Positions 46,203-58,852 of a stretch of DNA of 64,000 bases are shown piece after piece. Both the position numbers and the translations under genes were made by a program. A model generated the notes under the pieces. It did not search any database, was not told the origin of the DNA, and worked only from the letters and a program-made list of their open reading frames with translations. This DNA is from Sabethes cyaneus (lineage: Eukaryota > Arthropoda > Insecta > Diptera > Culicidae). Positions within the stretch are counted from its first letter, which is position 1. Each line of letters begins with the position of its first letter. Where the stretch lies: the NCBI RefSeq assembly GCF_943734655.1, contig NC_071354.1, positions 11,316,001-11,380,000 of the forward strand, read 5' to 3'.

Positions 46203-46500
46203 CTTTACGCAGACTGAAGTTTTTGGAGCGTTTTAGCAGAACACGGAAACTGAAATTACAGAAAAAGAGAAACGGAAATAAAGAAAAACAAAAAATATAA
46301 ATACAGAAACACAGTAAAACAGACAGACAGAAGAACAGAAGAACAAAAGAGCAAACCAACAGTAGATCAGAAAAACAAAAGAACAGAAAACGGATCACAA
46401 TAAACAGAAAACAGATAAATAAGGAAAATAGAAATACATAAATACAGAAACACAGTGCTACAACCGAATTGATCAAAAAACAGTAAAAAAGTCGCCAGTT
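46203..46500 (-). repeat. S1 tail-like junction motif, copy c, leading into a purine array
   Basis: GCAGACTGAAGTTTTTGGAG then CGTTTTAGCAGAACACGGAA and CTGAAATTACAG is the fullest reversed match to the S1 tail and arm. It passes into about 230 bp of ACAGAAGAACAAAAG-type array. Confidence 0.82.
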
Positions 46501-46529
46501 CATCATTCTGTTAAGGTCTTTTTTTTTGT

Positions 46530-48200
46530 ATACCAGAAGGGCATTGGGTTAAAAGGCCACTGCCACAGTCTTAATGATCGTCTTTTGTGGCAGTGGTTAA
46601 GATCTAATCGAAGTTTTTTCTGTCATCTCTTAGTATTTTTCTTCATATTTGTTGTCTTTCTGTAATCTGTGTCATATTTTTTCTTCCTTTCATTGAATTT
46701 TCGACGTTTGTCCGTTGTTTTCGTACCTCTGTTTTTGGCATTGTTTTAGCTTCATTCGGCATCTTTTTTGCCATTTTCGCCTGTGTTGTTTTTTTGGCGT
46801 CTTTTCATCTTCGTTGTCAATTTTGGTCTCATTTAGCCGTTGATTTTTTTGTTGTTGCTTTTTAGTTACTTTTCTTGTCATGCTGTTTGTTGTCAAACCA
46901 GCATATATGTTTTTTACTGCCTTTTTCCTCTTTTTTCTAATTTGGTCGCGCTATTGACGATTTTTAGACGACTTTTCATCGTGTTTTAAGCTTATCTTTT
47001 TTTCGGTTTTTTTGGCGTCGACGAAAAAAACAACAAATTTTCGTCAACTTATTTCCAACGTATTTTTAACTGTTCGTCATCTCGTCTTTCTCGTTTTTTG
47101 GTGCCATTTCTTTGAATTTTAGCCATCTTTTCATCGCCTTTTTGTTGTATATTCTAAAGGCTTAAATGTTCAGAGTTCAAAAGGAGCTCACAATTGGCTA
47201 CTAGGGGGGGAGCAACCCCATAGTTAAGATAAAACTATAATTTCTTCAACAATATTGTAGATAATAATTAACTCTAAAACTGCCCTTCGCACTGCTTTTT
47301 GGAGGATGAACTGTTCAGGTTTTAGATCAAAATATAGGCTGCAATAGGTCAAGGTTATACGCCTTCGTACGCTTTTTGATAAAAGAACAACTTTTCACAA
47401 TTCATGCACTACTGCATAATCTATACCATTAAATTTCGTGTTATTTTTGCGTCTGTTGACCTACTTGACATTATTTTTTATTATTTATTTTTCATCGTTT
47501 TTTCGTCGCTTCTTCGACATCTTTTTGTCATCTATTTGCTGTCTTTCGTCATTCTTTCATCGCATTTTCGTTATCTTACCATTGTTTTTCGGCGCCGTTT
47601 CGCTATCTTTCTATCATCTCTTTGTTATCTTTTCTTCGTGTTCGTCGTCTTTTAGATATCCCTTTGTCCCCTCGTTGTCGTTTGTTCAAGGTCTTTTTTG
47701 CCATCTTTTCATCGTTAACTCTTTTGTCATTTTTGACGTCTATTTTAAGCATTTTTTTTCTTTTTTCGATCGCTTCTTGCCTCTTTTGTGTAGTTTTGTT
47801 TAGTTTAGTTTTAGTGTCTTCTCGAAATGATTTGGTCGTCTGTTCTTTCGTTCTTATGTCATTTTTTCTAGTTTTTCTTTTGTTATCTTTCTATCGTCTT
47901 TTGCCGTCATTTCACCTTTTTCACCTTTTTTGCCATTTTTGCGTCGTTCTGATGCCATCAAACAAAGTGATTTCTTTTCCTTGTCTACTCATCATCTTTT
48001 TTTATATTCTTTGTCACTTTGTTGACGTTTTGAGAAGCCTTTTGGTTTTGGTCGTGTTTTGTATTGTATTGTATTGTATTGGCTTCTCGTTGTCTTTTCA
48101 TTCCATTTACATGTAATTTCCGTCGTATTTTTTTCATCTTTTGTCGCCTTTTCGTCAACTTTTCATCGTTTTTCGCCATCGTTTCTCCTTTTTGAGCGTT
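46530..48200. repeat. Pyrimidine-rich degenerate array related to the higher-order repeat
   Basis: Variants of GTCGTCTTTTCATC and TTTTTGCCATTTT, looser than in 43506-45480. It contains an 11 bp perfect stem (CCACTGCCACA at 46557-46567 with TGTGGCAGTGG at 46586-46596), a unique non-array stretch at about 47150-47440, and a (GTATT)n run (48061-48080). Confidence 0.8.
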
Positions 48201-50776
48201 ATTTTAAGTTAAGTTGAGCAGATTTATGTTAAGTCAAGAAAATTTGTGATAAGCGTAAGAAACTTTCAAGAATAAGAAAGGATGTCTGAAGTAATTTTTA
48301 CTGCATGTTTGAGATTTCTTGTTCGGTACAAGTAATTGACGTGACACGTCTCAGACACAACATTTTTGATTATTTGTTCATAAAAAATTTAGATTTTTTT
48401 TATTTCAGCCCATAACGAAGCCCTATGTCAAAATTTTAGACATTCAGCAAAAATTAAACTTTTGCACGCTTTTCTCGCAAAAGAGACATCGACTCATCAA
48501 TAAAAAGGTTGGTGAATTTGCGTTGCTCAAACAGTTAAGTACTACCACTCTTACTACACTGCACAGAACACATAGACAGAATGTAAAACCGATTCTGTTC
48601 CGGTTCTCAGTGGTGGGCAGTGGCCGAAATAGAGTCATCCAACCCGCACCTGCACATATTGCTCCATTCTCACATCAAAAATTTATGATACAACTCACTT
48701 GCACAGCGTATACGAACGAATGAGACAGTGTTTGTTGGATGTACGAGCTGTCTATCATCGTAAAAAGTTGTCCAGCCGCCGCGGTTGTGGAACCGACACA
48801 AAGAAGTATCACCATCATCGGTTAACAATTTTCCAAAATATGCACGGCACCATAGTTTATTGATTAATTTTAACTCTGTTGTTTGAAATAGTTTGATTTT
48901 TGGAATGAATTTTCACCAAACTATTTTGATCCTACAGTTTTTTTTAATTGTTGTAAAACAATACGATACACGTCAGTGTAAAGAAGGATTCAACAAAATC
49001 CACCAGAAACCCGGGCCCGGACTCCCCCCGTTCAATTTACAATCTTTCATTAACCGGTGAACCGGGCTGCATTCAATCACGTTCAGCGCGTTTATTTTGT
49101 TTTCGCTTTCGATTTGTCTGAAATCAACACTCAAAGGAAACCATCCATTTCTCAGCCCGCCAGCCCAGCCAGTCAGGCAGCGAAATAAAAACGCTCCGCT
49201 GAAAGTTTACTTCATAAATCGAGTCCGGGGTCTCGGTTCGGTTCGGGGCTTCTCCACATCTGCTGTCGGAATTTGTTTTCATTTTTTTTTTGTTTCGACC
49301 ATATTGCATTGCGAGATTTTTTGGCTCGACCAGCTAACAACCGGGCGAACTTTTGGGCTAGCCGAAAGCCGTCGACGAGCCCCAAACAAGTCGAATGGTA
49401 TTGATATTAATGGAGTGGAAATTATTAGAATAAATGTTTGTGTGCGTGTGGCGCGCTGTGGCTGTGGCTCGCAACGAGCAGCGCTAATGAAAATGGATGG
49501 ATGCAATTTGAATATTCGCTCATTTTTACATCGAACTCACTGTCGATTGAAATGAATGTGGAGAAGACGTCTGTGCCTTCGGCCTCCGACGAATGGCTAA
49601 TGGCCGACCGAAAAAAAGGGTGCGCCTGTATTTGGTTAGATGGTCGGTGGAAAATGGACGAGAAGGGGTCGGAATTTCGAAGGGAAAAATAGGTTTTCTA
49701 AGCATCCGCGTAAGCTGCGTTGCAATTCCTGGTCGTAATATATTGGAGGGGAAGATTTATTTATTACAACAATAATAAAACCCTGACACGGATTGGAATG
49801 AGCTTTCGGGTGAAATTTATGAATCTACGAATCGTTATTCGGTACAATTTGATTAATTTATATATAAAATAATTACTGTTTCTATTAGCAGAGTCAGTAA
49901 TGGAGGCGCAGTATACGTATCAGGTAGTAATGCATGGCTATGGTTTTTCACGGATAAAATCCAAACAATATTTTAACTTATGAGTTAAAATAACAAGTAA
50001 AATGGCATATTAGAATCAGCGGATCAGCGTCTACCATAACATAAATATAATAAATATATAAAGATTCGTACATCTGAACGAAGGTGTAGTCGTTCGAATC
50101 ATTGTATTCTAAAAAATGCTTCGTGCATCATACGGATGTCATAAAAGCTCATGATAAAAATAGTATTATACCGACACCTATCGACAAATAACGAAATCTT
50201 TTAACTTTCTCAGAAAAACAACTGACATGATCGACAATTGAAGCGTTTGACCGAATAACCGTAAGAACAGCCGACGACGCCGCAAACCGCAGAACGAGGA
50301 TTGTATATGGAGCAGATCATGATTGCACAAGTATATTTTCTCTTCTATACTGTAATCTTCGCAGCCGGAAGTGGTCGATAACGGTGCCAGACAATAACCG
50401 TGCACATAATGCGATCTGGTGCAAAATATGCTACGAATGTCCTTTCGCACCAAATACGAACCATACGTCATAACAACTTATGCGGTAGAAAATAGAGTTA
50501 GGAATATTTTTTAAATGGTAATGGTAAAATTAAAAAAAAAAACGCCGCTCAAATATTATTTTTGAAATATTTGAAAATATTACACGCGATTTTTGAACCT
50601 GATTACGTCGGCTTTTCGTAGTAAGTATCCAAAACTAATTTTTGACTCGTGGCTTTCGCGAAATATAAGTTCTTTGAAACAAAATTAATCGTGACGAACA
50701 TTTCAGCACTAAACGAGGAAACCTTTCCAAATAAACTGCTATCAAAATATTTCAGCTTCGTTCACTGAGAGCACTG
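48201..50776. other. Non-coding island
   Basis: AT-rich, with a GC-richer core at 49000-49700. Open frames at 49097-49555 and 49438-49692 overlap and show no motif. One minus-strand frame at 50178-50471 is listed separately. Confidence 0.5.
50178..50471 (-). CDS. Unidentified 97-codon reading frame with six cysteines
   Basis: Reads MTYGSYLVRKDIRSIFCTR..., with Cys at residues 17, 27, 37, 49, 61 and 96 and a basic run (RRRR) near 63-66. The DNA is richer in GC and in codons such as CGT, CGG and TCG than its flanks. An in-frame stop lies three codons upstream of the ATG; a modest acceptor (CTATTTTCTACCGCATAAG) lies just before the frame, so it could be a terminal exon instead of a whole gene. 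There is no signal peptide and no recognised family. A decayed transposon protein or chance remain possible. Confidence 0.22.
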   Translation of the reverse strand: MTYGSYLVRKDIRSIFCTRSHYVHGYCLAPLSTTSGCEDYSIEEKIYLCNHDLLHIQSSFCGLRRRRLFLRLFGQTLQLSIMSVVFLRKLKDFVICR

Positions 50777-51003
50777 CAGTAAAATAGGCAAAGCAAAGCC
50801 GTGGGTATAAACACCCTGTTGAGAATTGAACCCTCCTTTATCGACAGACTTCGCAGCCGCGTATTAGAGTACAGGAAAATTACTGGGCTAGTGCAAAGAT
50901 CATACTGACTCTATAAGCAGCACCTCCCAGCCGAGATCCGAATATACGACGACTGGCTTGTTAGGCCAGCATCGTATAACCCGAAGCTAACTGGGCGGTA
51001 AAA
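50777..51003 (-). mobile_element. SINE family B, reversed, diverged subfamily
   Basis: Reading the minus strand gives the family order: head AGTTAGCTTCGGGTTATACG, B-box-like TATTCGGATCTCGG, then the TACTCTAATACGCGGCTGCG region and the end CGGCTTTGCTTTGC. Same subfamily as 18465 and 54122. Confidence 0.8.
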
Positions 51004-51604
51004 TAAGCAGTGCGTCCAGATATTAAATAACTCAAGCTTTAATTAACAAATTTTCATTTTTGGTACATTGTCATAGAATACAACAATCCTGCCCATTAAG
51101 AATGTTAATAGGAGCCACCTTAGTGGAGCCTACGTAGCATATGAGAATTGGCTTGAAGAACTCGTGACCCTGGCCATATTGAACGTTGGCATCTTCGACG
51201 AATTTGTTCAGTTGATCAATGCGCACAAGTAAAATTTTTGTATAGACTATAACTTGCACTGCTAACTATCTAGACTTTGGGAAAGTTATTCAAGTGACTG
51301 TCACCTTCATAATAGTAAAAAAGAAAATTTAGAATTTTGAAGTAGGACTACGTCTTACGGCAGGGTTTGGGATAGGGTGTCATTCTGAAAAATCGAAAAA
51401 TGCGAGTCATGAAAAATAGATAGATTTTCAATATTTTTACGCCAACCGATCGGAAAACCTACGCATCCACACCGGTAATGAAACCTATTAATTTCAAAGT
51501 ACGTACTTTCGAAAAATTAAATATAATGAAGCATTGTCCAACTGGAAATCCTTCGTATTTGGTTGGAAAAGACGCCATTATAGTTTTAAAGTGAAAAAAT
51601 TGGC
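51004..51604. other. AT-rich DNA
   Basis: No gene supported. A short minus frame (51071-51259) has no recognised motif. Confidence 0.45.
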
Positions 51605-51985
51605 ACAATCTCCTCGTCCCAACAGGTCGTAAATTCTTTACGACGATCTTAACCTATACCAATTTGATATCTGTGCTTGGGAAGTAAGCCAAAACAATTG
51701 ACAAAGTTTCCTGGTCTCAATAAGATTTCTAAACACCGCCATTAAACCTAGACCAATTTGATGTCCTTGCTTGGAAAGTACGCCAGAAAGAGTGACAAAG
51801 CCCTCTCATGTCAGCAAATTTCTTACGAACGCAATTAAACCTAGTCCAATTTGATGTCTGTGTTAGCGAAATGTTCTAGAAAACTTACGAAAGTTTCTTG
51901 TCCCTACAGATCGCAAATTCTTAACGAGGAGACGATTAAACCTAGGAGAATTTGATATCTGTGCAGAAAAGTGCGCTACAGCTGT
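51605..51985 (+). repeat. Satellite B, four tandem units
   Basis: Units of about 93-101 bp, anchored on AATTTGAT at 51661, 51755, 51848 and 51949. Shared phrases include TCGTCCCAACAGGTCG, TTAAACCTAG and CTGTGCTTGGGAAGTA. The same unit appears twice in reverse at 15980-16168, about 35 kb away. Confidence 0.85.
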
Positions 51986-53234
51986 AGTGTTAGATTATAA
52001 AATAATTCTGTATGGATGGGTATGTTTGCCGTTTCATTGGAAGTGTAATGAAAAGATGTGCTGCCGATAAAATGGGATTGAATTGTTAAAATACCTTCAA
52101 CAATCTTTAATTTCTGTATGGTAGCAGGAAAGCAATAGTTTGTGTTCTTGATTTTGTTAAATTGTTAAATGTATTGAGGATTGATCGTATACAATGTTAA
52201 TACTTTGATAAATGTTAATACAACGCATGTAGCATGTATATATACTGCATATATAGCATCCCCAGCAACAATATGAGTTTTATTGTACTCTTATGGGGAT
52301 CTTCAAGACCAATTTTGGTCTTGAATGCCATCATAAGAGTATAATAAAACCCAAATTGTTACTCGGGATGTAATAAAAATAGGTTCAGAACAGATTTCCT
52401 GACATTTTGATATTAATATCACAACATTCTGACGATGCGTTCCAAAGTTATCATCTTTAAAAGCAAGAAATCTGAAAAATTCTGAAAAAAAATTATGGTG
52501 CGAATATTCCTTTTTTTACTTTTGAAGAAAAATGACATTTAGAACAAATTGTTCGACCTCAAATTTTTTCTATGAGTAGTTTACATGCTTTTTCCAATTT
52601 TGTGATATTTTTGAACTGAAAATATATTTGGGTAGAGCGTTAGATATGAAAAACTAAAAAGAGAAATTGGACTTTTTCATACCTGGCGGTTCTCCAGACA
52701 AATATTTTTTCATGAAAATCAACACTCAAGCTTCTTTTGAGTATACTTTCATGATAAAGTAGTCATTTGCTTGATCGCATCATTTTTACGATGTTGCTTG
52801 TTAGAGGGAGTTTGCAACATTTATATAATCTGATTAGAGTAAAATGTAGCTTGAGAAATTCTTAATCGTTTGCTGTCATTAACTAATTTTGTTAAATTTT
52901 GCGACTTGGTCCGGTCTGATTTAACACCAACCAATTATTACATGCATGTTTACATGCTAGTATCACTACAAAGAGACTTATGTAGTCATGCGTCACCTAT
53001 GCGGTCGTGGTTATACACAACTAAGATTTTTTTTCACCGGATGGTGATAGTATATATACAACAACTAATGAACGCCCTAACTATTTCAAGATTCATGTAA
53101 CCTAAGATGGTACTTTCTACGGAAAAGTTTTTTGAGTAATAGTAGCCTTTTGGATGGTACAAAATTGTTTACAAAATTGTCTCACTACATCGTGTTAGTG
53201 TAGGTACATGTAATATTTTTGTACAGGCTGTACC
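51986..53234. other. AT-rich DNA with one palindromic repeat
   Basis: Holds the element at 52261-52367. Nothing else recognised apart from a single AAGATGGTACTTTCTACGG phrase shared with 4137. Confidence 0.5.
52261..52367. mobile_element. 108 bp palindromic repeat, copy 3
   Basis: Starts CCCAGCAACAATATGAGTTT and ends CCCAAATTGTTACTCGGG. The centre reads AAGACCAATTTTGGTCTT, itself a perfect palindrome. Confidence 0.84.
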
Positions 53235-53590
53235 TTGCGCTGCTGCCATCTACCACCACTGCAGTTCCAACACTCGAAAAGCTATCACGCTATCTACCAA
53301 CCACCATATATTTCGTTTTGGTAGAGTTTATGTTCAATAATCCGCCATAGCTCATTTCGTTTAACTGAATCGTACGCCGCCTTGAAGGCTATAAACAAAT
53401 GGTGAGTTTGCAAGTTGAATTCCCGGAATTTATCGAGGATTTGCAGCTAAGTGAATATTAGGTCCGTCGTGGTGCATCGAAAACCGCACTGGTATTCGCC
53501 GACAAAGGTTTCCTGCAACGGCCTCAGTTTGAGAAACAGGATGCGGGAGAGAATCTGGAGTTGAGGAGAGTAATGTCTCGGTATTTGCTG
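53235..53590 (-). pseudogene. Non-LTR retrotransposon reverse-transcriptase fragment
   Basis: Minus-strand pieces in shifting frames: YRDITLLN, then LKLRPLQETFVGEYQCGFR, then LQILDKFREFNLQTHHLF, FIAFKAAYDSVKRNELWRII, and after a break TKYMVVG and GTAVVVDG. These correspond in order to RT motifs of insect LINEs. Motif A is normally F-x-D-x-K-A-[FY]-D; here the first Asp codon is Ala (GCC), so the catalytic residue is lost. Frameshifts, an in-frame TAG and a deletion between motif A and TKYMVVG (the segment with the active-site Asp pair is missing) make it a dead fragment. Confidence 0.8.
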
Positions 53591-54121
53591 CATTGTCACG
53601 GTGTTGCTGCATTGTGTTGCTGGCCATCAAGTACCTGACATCAAGACTAATATTACTTACATGCCCCAATGTGTGTACACAGTTGCAGTAACATCGAAAA
53701 TCACTCACAGAAAAAAAAAATCATTATTTTGGTGTTGATAGGAGCAGTTTTAATTGATGACAATCCGTTAAAGTGTTAATAAATACCTTTCAATAAATAC
53801 TAGTGAAACAGTCATATTTCTTGTTGTGTTACGCTTACCTGTGAATAAAAGAGAAATCAAATGTCAGAGTTAGAAATGTGGTAAGTTACAAATATGCAAA
53901 CTCAATATCTATCGATAAATAAAATGTACGTAACCTAATTAAAAGATTATTTAAACAAAACTAATAAATGTAAGTAACGACAGGGATTTTAAATTGATTA
54001 TGTCGGTAAAATGGATCTAAATATACAGTAGCTTGAACAATTTTGGCACAAAAATAATTCTTAGAAAGGTCTGGCTATATCGGTTTTGAGCTTGAAAAAA
54101 AATGTTAGTCGATACAATCGA
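53591..54121. other. AT-rich DNA
   Basis: No gene or clear repeat. An open frame at 53430-53708 is a shifted shadow of the RT fragment. Confidence 0.5.
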
Positions 54122-54275
54122 AAATCAAAGCAAAGCCTTGGGCTTAAACGTCTTTGTAAGACTTGACCCTTCTTTATCGACAGACTTCACAGCCGGCTGG
54201 TAGAGTACCGGATAGTTACGGGGCTAGTGCAACAATCCTACTGACTCTATGTAGCAGCACCGCCTAAGTCGATAC
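54122..54275 (-). mobile_element. SINE family B, reversed, partial
   Basis: Minus-strand reading contains the CCGGCTGTGAAGTCTGTCGA phrase and ends in AAGGCTTTGCTTTG. The tRNA-like head is missing. Confidence 0.75.
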
Positions 54276-57200
54276 AATCATTACCGCCAAATTAAACAAG
54301 AAATAAAAATTATTGCTTTCAATTTTTTTTTACCTTTATTACGAGTTTAAAAAAACAACCATGCGTTCCCTTTTTTGTCCGCATTGATGGAGGCGCCTTT
54401 TTCGGTGTGGTTCGCAAACCGTTCTTTGTGCATCGGGAAAATTTGAAAAAAAAAACTAAACATACGGTATTTAAGGCCCGAATATGTAATTAAAGGGTCT
54501 ATAATAAAAGCAAAAAAAAACATACTGCATTTGATCATTTATTTGGCTCATCTCTGTTCGGTTCTGGTAGAATACGAACGCTATGCATAACGCCACTAGC
54601 AGCTTGCTCAGTCATGCCTCCGATTTGAACGGTAGAACGAATGCATTTTAAACCTTTTCGACATTTTCGTATCGATCAAGTTGCCGTTGCCGTTTGGAGC
54701 AGCGAATGACTGCAAAACAGTCAAATGACTGGCAGTCACCACGCTTACGCAAAGCAACCGCGCTATCGTATGATTCAATACTACAAAAAACAACCACTAC
54801 CTGTGCATGGAAGAAGTCGGTCGGACTCCGTCTAATACAAACGAACATTTTGCTTGTGTCGGACCGACTCCGGGTGACACACTAATACTGTGAGCAGCTG
54901 ATTTGGAGACAAAAAGAGAAACGAAAAAATATGTCATCTTATGCTTCCAGTCAGTTTGCAGTTTAGATTCTTCGAAATGAACGCCCAAAGCGGGACAACG
55001 AGTGTTGGCTTCTCCTGAGCGGCAGCAGCGCAAGTGGCAGATTGACTGGATTCAAAAAGCAGTCAAATGATCGTTCAAAAAGTGCAACTTGGATGCGGGA
55101 AGCGTACGCATTCACGCAGTCACATTCAACTTGCGATTCCTTTTCAAGCCCGTGGGTTCCGATCTTAGTAGAAACCGACAATTCGCTTTCAAGTGACTTT
55201 AGCATGGGTTTATTCTTATTCACTTCATTTACCCTTTTCTGCATGCTGAATTCTATAAGCGAGGAATAGGTGGGTAAAGTAGAGCAAGTTTTGAAGGAAG
55301 GGTACACCCCTGTACACGCAAGCACGCATACAAAGCATATCGCTCATTCAATAGCGATTATAACAAAAATAAATGCACAGCAAACACCCGGGCGATACCA
55401 CAATAGATGATATATTTTCAAGCGTAATCTTTATCCTGGCTTTAACAAGACCTTGATTTTTAGCGCCTGCCGGTTTGTGATGCTTCTCCATTTCCATCAC
55501 TAATCCCACTCTTAGCTAATCAGTTCACAAGTATCCTGTTCCTTTTGCATCTTCATGGACATAACAAAATGTTGAGTGAAAGCGTCTTGAAGTTCGTTGA
55601 ATAAATCGAGGAATTCAACTTATTAAAAAAGAAAAATGATAGACATTTTTTTTTAAATTTAATTTTTTTCTTCTAAAATTAAGAGTTCGTGCTCCCAAAC
55701 CAAATATCCACAGCATGTCTCTTCCACCAATCGTAAAACCACTTCCGAAGTGCCAATTCCCTATCCCGATGAAACGATACTTCAATTCAATTCTCAATCA
55801 ATTTATCGCATGACACAACCGTTTTCTCTCTCTCCCTCCCCCCCATTTTATTGGTTGCACTCGATCTTATCTCATGTTACTAATTTTCTCCACGGCTGTT
55901 GATCACAGCCATTCTTGCCTCCTCTGCCTCTGCCTGGTGCACCACCTCCCGAAACCTGAGCCAGGACGAACTCATTTTTAGCTTTTCTTTCGCCGTTCGT
56001 CATCCCGTGCATGGCATCCCAGATTCAATTAATTTGAACTTAACTTTCATGTGCAGCTTGCGCTTGCTTGCATCCCGGTCGGTATTCTTCGCCTCGGTGC
56101 AATCTTCCGTTTTATTGCACGACGAACGGATCTGCGCTTGGTGAATTCAAAAAAGTACAAGTAAAAAAGAATCCCTGCCATTCATGAATGGATGCATCCA
56201 GCGACTACCGGAACCGAGTGAGTAAAAGATCAGAAGGTGGGTGACAAAAAAGTAAAACTCGCTGTCCACCATCGTCATAGTGGGAAAGTGAAGAATTCCA
56301 ACCGCGGTCAGTCATTCGATGCTGCTGCTGCTGCAGCATTCGAGCTGCCTGCGGTGGGTGGAAATTCTCGCTGCGTTTTTTTTTTTTGTTCTCCTTCAAC
56401 CAAGCTCTGGCTTATCAGTTTTTGCTTTCCGTGCTGTGCCCCGGCGATGATGGTCAAACGACGACGAATGAGGTCACACCGCGCGCCGGGCTGCGCAGCA
56501 CACATGTCATATCACTGCACTGCGCCAGCCAGCAGCGGGAGTGCCCAGCGAACTAATGGTGCACATGGATGGGAAAAGATTAGCACTAATTTCGAATAAA
56601 ATTTTATATCCCACCCACACCTCCGGCGCCGCGGTCGGTATGCTGTAGCGTAGCAGCGACAGCATCAATTACACCGCTTGCGGGGGTTTTACGTTTCGAA
56701 CCGAATGAAGATGGAGACACATTCTTACGTGCTTGGTTCGGTTAGTATTTTAATTAGGTACAAATGATTTGTGAAGCGAATGCATATTAGTCTCAATTTC
56801 CATCGTTTGTCGTTAACTTTTTCATAATTCGTTTTTAATGTTCGTTCAGCGAAAAAAAAGAGTGAATGCGGCAATCATGATCAATACCAGATCGGAGATC
56901 GGTAGTGCTACTACTAACCATGCGCATACAGTTTATTTCATTTTGATGGAGGCGCTTGGTGATTAAAGCCTTGTGAAGCGGCATTATTTTTTTCTATGCA
57001 AGAAGTTAAACTTTAACTATTATCTGTAGCACAAATATGAAAAGAGTAGAATTATCTGTGAAATTTACTGCATAAATCGTGTTTTCGCTAGCTACTTAAA
57101 CTTTAAGAAAAGAAGTGATAACACAAAAAACTTCTTTTTTTGTGACTAAAATTATGCACATAAAAGAATGTTGTTGAAGCAAATGAAGTAATGAAGTAAT

Positions 57201-58852
57201 AGTTTCTAACAGATCAACCAACAGCGCGTCACTTGCAGCCAGCCACCGGGGTCGAGGACACAGTGAGAGCACATTAGCACAACGGCAAACAATGACGGTC
57301 GGACAGACCGAATGAAAAATCGGTCTCCTTCGAAGACACTGCATTACAACACTAAGAAGTTGACCGCCAGACAGCTGCGGTCAGCGGAAAGGTGTAAAAC
57401 CACCACCACCGACTCCACCAGCTGAAGCTTCAACTCCATTAATATTCATTAAAAGTAGGGAAAAAATCTTCCTGTACCCTTCTCAGCTCTCGAGCATCAC
57501 CGCACCGCTGCTTGCTAAACGAGCTTGGAAGAGAGAAAAAACGAGATCCTGATTGAGGTCCGCTATTGAGAAAGGTACTGCGCTCAGTCTGCCGCATCCT
57601 TACACCACGGAACTATAATTCTGCATACCGCTGCTTCCCTGCCTGCCTGTCTGCCTGCCGGTAGCAGGCAGCAAGAAAAGCTAAGAAACCCAAGCCACGG
57701 GAAAATGGTCGATTTCTGCCGTAACCACGCGCACTTGTAAGGCTTAAATGAGCTGGAAATAACCATCTCCTTTATTCTTCGGGTTGCCAGATCGGAACTG
57801 GCCGGACTGGCTGCTGCTGCTGCGGTTTGCCATTTTGCACACAAACCAAACACAGCGCGCCAGGCAGGTGAACGGGGATAACAAAAAAAATAAACCCTAA
57901 CCCCTTTTCCGGATTGCCTGCTTCCGTCGTCGTCGTATTTCAACGTGAAAAAAAGAAACTGTTTCTCTGAAAAGCTAGCCAACTCTCGAGCTCTTGCGCT
58001 CGAGGAAATAAATTGAATGTCTATTTTGGCGAGAGACGTCATTATTTTGAGCGCCACTGCCTCGCCCCGCCCTGTCCTCCGGATCCGGCGAAAGACAAAG
58101 GAAACCATTGCAAAACTCGACTCCGACTTCGGCTGTCTTCTAGTTTGCGAGAGTTGCGTTCGAAAACATGCACATTTTGGGAAGAAATTTATTAGGATTT
58201 TTGAAGAGTCGCTTGGGGCGACCGAAGGCGAGCTTGCCCTGCTTCCACCATGGAGATTTAATGATGATGTAATCCTGCTGTCAGCGGGACTGCTTGCTTC
58301 CTTTCTGGAAGCACGTGGAACGCAGGGAGCGAGCGGTGAATGGTGGATCTCGAAAGTAGGATAATTGGAACGTGATTTTGAACTCGTAGAATCTTGCTCG
58401 GCAGTAACCGTAAGCTGGCATTTGATCCGTTTGAGCCAGGGCTACATGCATTTTTAAATCTTCTTCCACAGCGCTACAGACTGCGAATGTTTGCTGATGT
58501 TTGAAACGACATATCGACTTGCACTAGCGTAATTTAAAATTTGGAAGCTTTTGGATGACTGATAATATAAATCACTCGAGTGCTCATCACTCGAAGATCA
58601 GTTTTTATTTTCATTTAATATTTAGAACAAATTTCGAAGTAACTACTGGTGTAGTAAATGTCTAGTAAGTATCTCATTTTTCAACCTGCCATTGCTATCA
58701 ATAAGAGACTGACGAAGTTAATAAATCATTATTTCACAAGTTTTGACGAACAACTAGGAGAAAATTAAACTAAAATTGAATGCAAAATAAACAAAATCGG
58801 AGCGAAATACAGAGCGATACACGTCCATTTTCTTTGTGTTCGTAGATAGAGA
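54276..58852. other. Non-coding island, partly GC-rich, no supported gene
   Basis: About 4.6 kb without long repeats. Small (CTG)n tracts at 56319-56338 and 57809-57823, and a GGTCGGACTCCG / CGGACCGACTCCGG imperfect inverted pair at 54820-54880. The longest frame outside the arrays (minus, 57584-58108, 174 codons) has no domain, and its Ala run comes from the (CTG)n tract. Could flank or lie within a gene whose exons are outside the window. Confidence 0.5.

Noticed and set aside
56319..56338. Coding poly-Gln/Ala tract from (CTG)n
   Set aside because: Short microsatellite in a region with no supported reading frame.
39366..56953. GATGGAGGCGC phrase at 39363, 54385 and 56947
   Set aside because: A shared 10-11 bp string only; the flanks do not align, so it is too short to call a repeat family or a bound site.
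57584..58108. 174-codon minus frame in a unique island
   Set aside because: No recognisable domain, Ala run from a (CTG)n tract, overlapping plus frames of similar quality.
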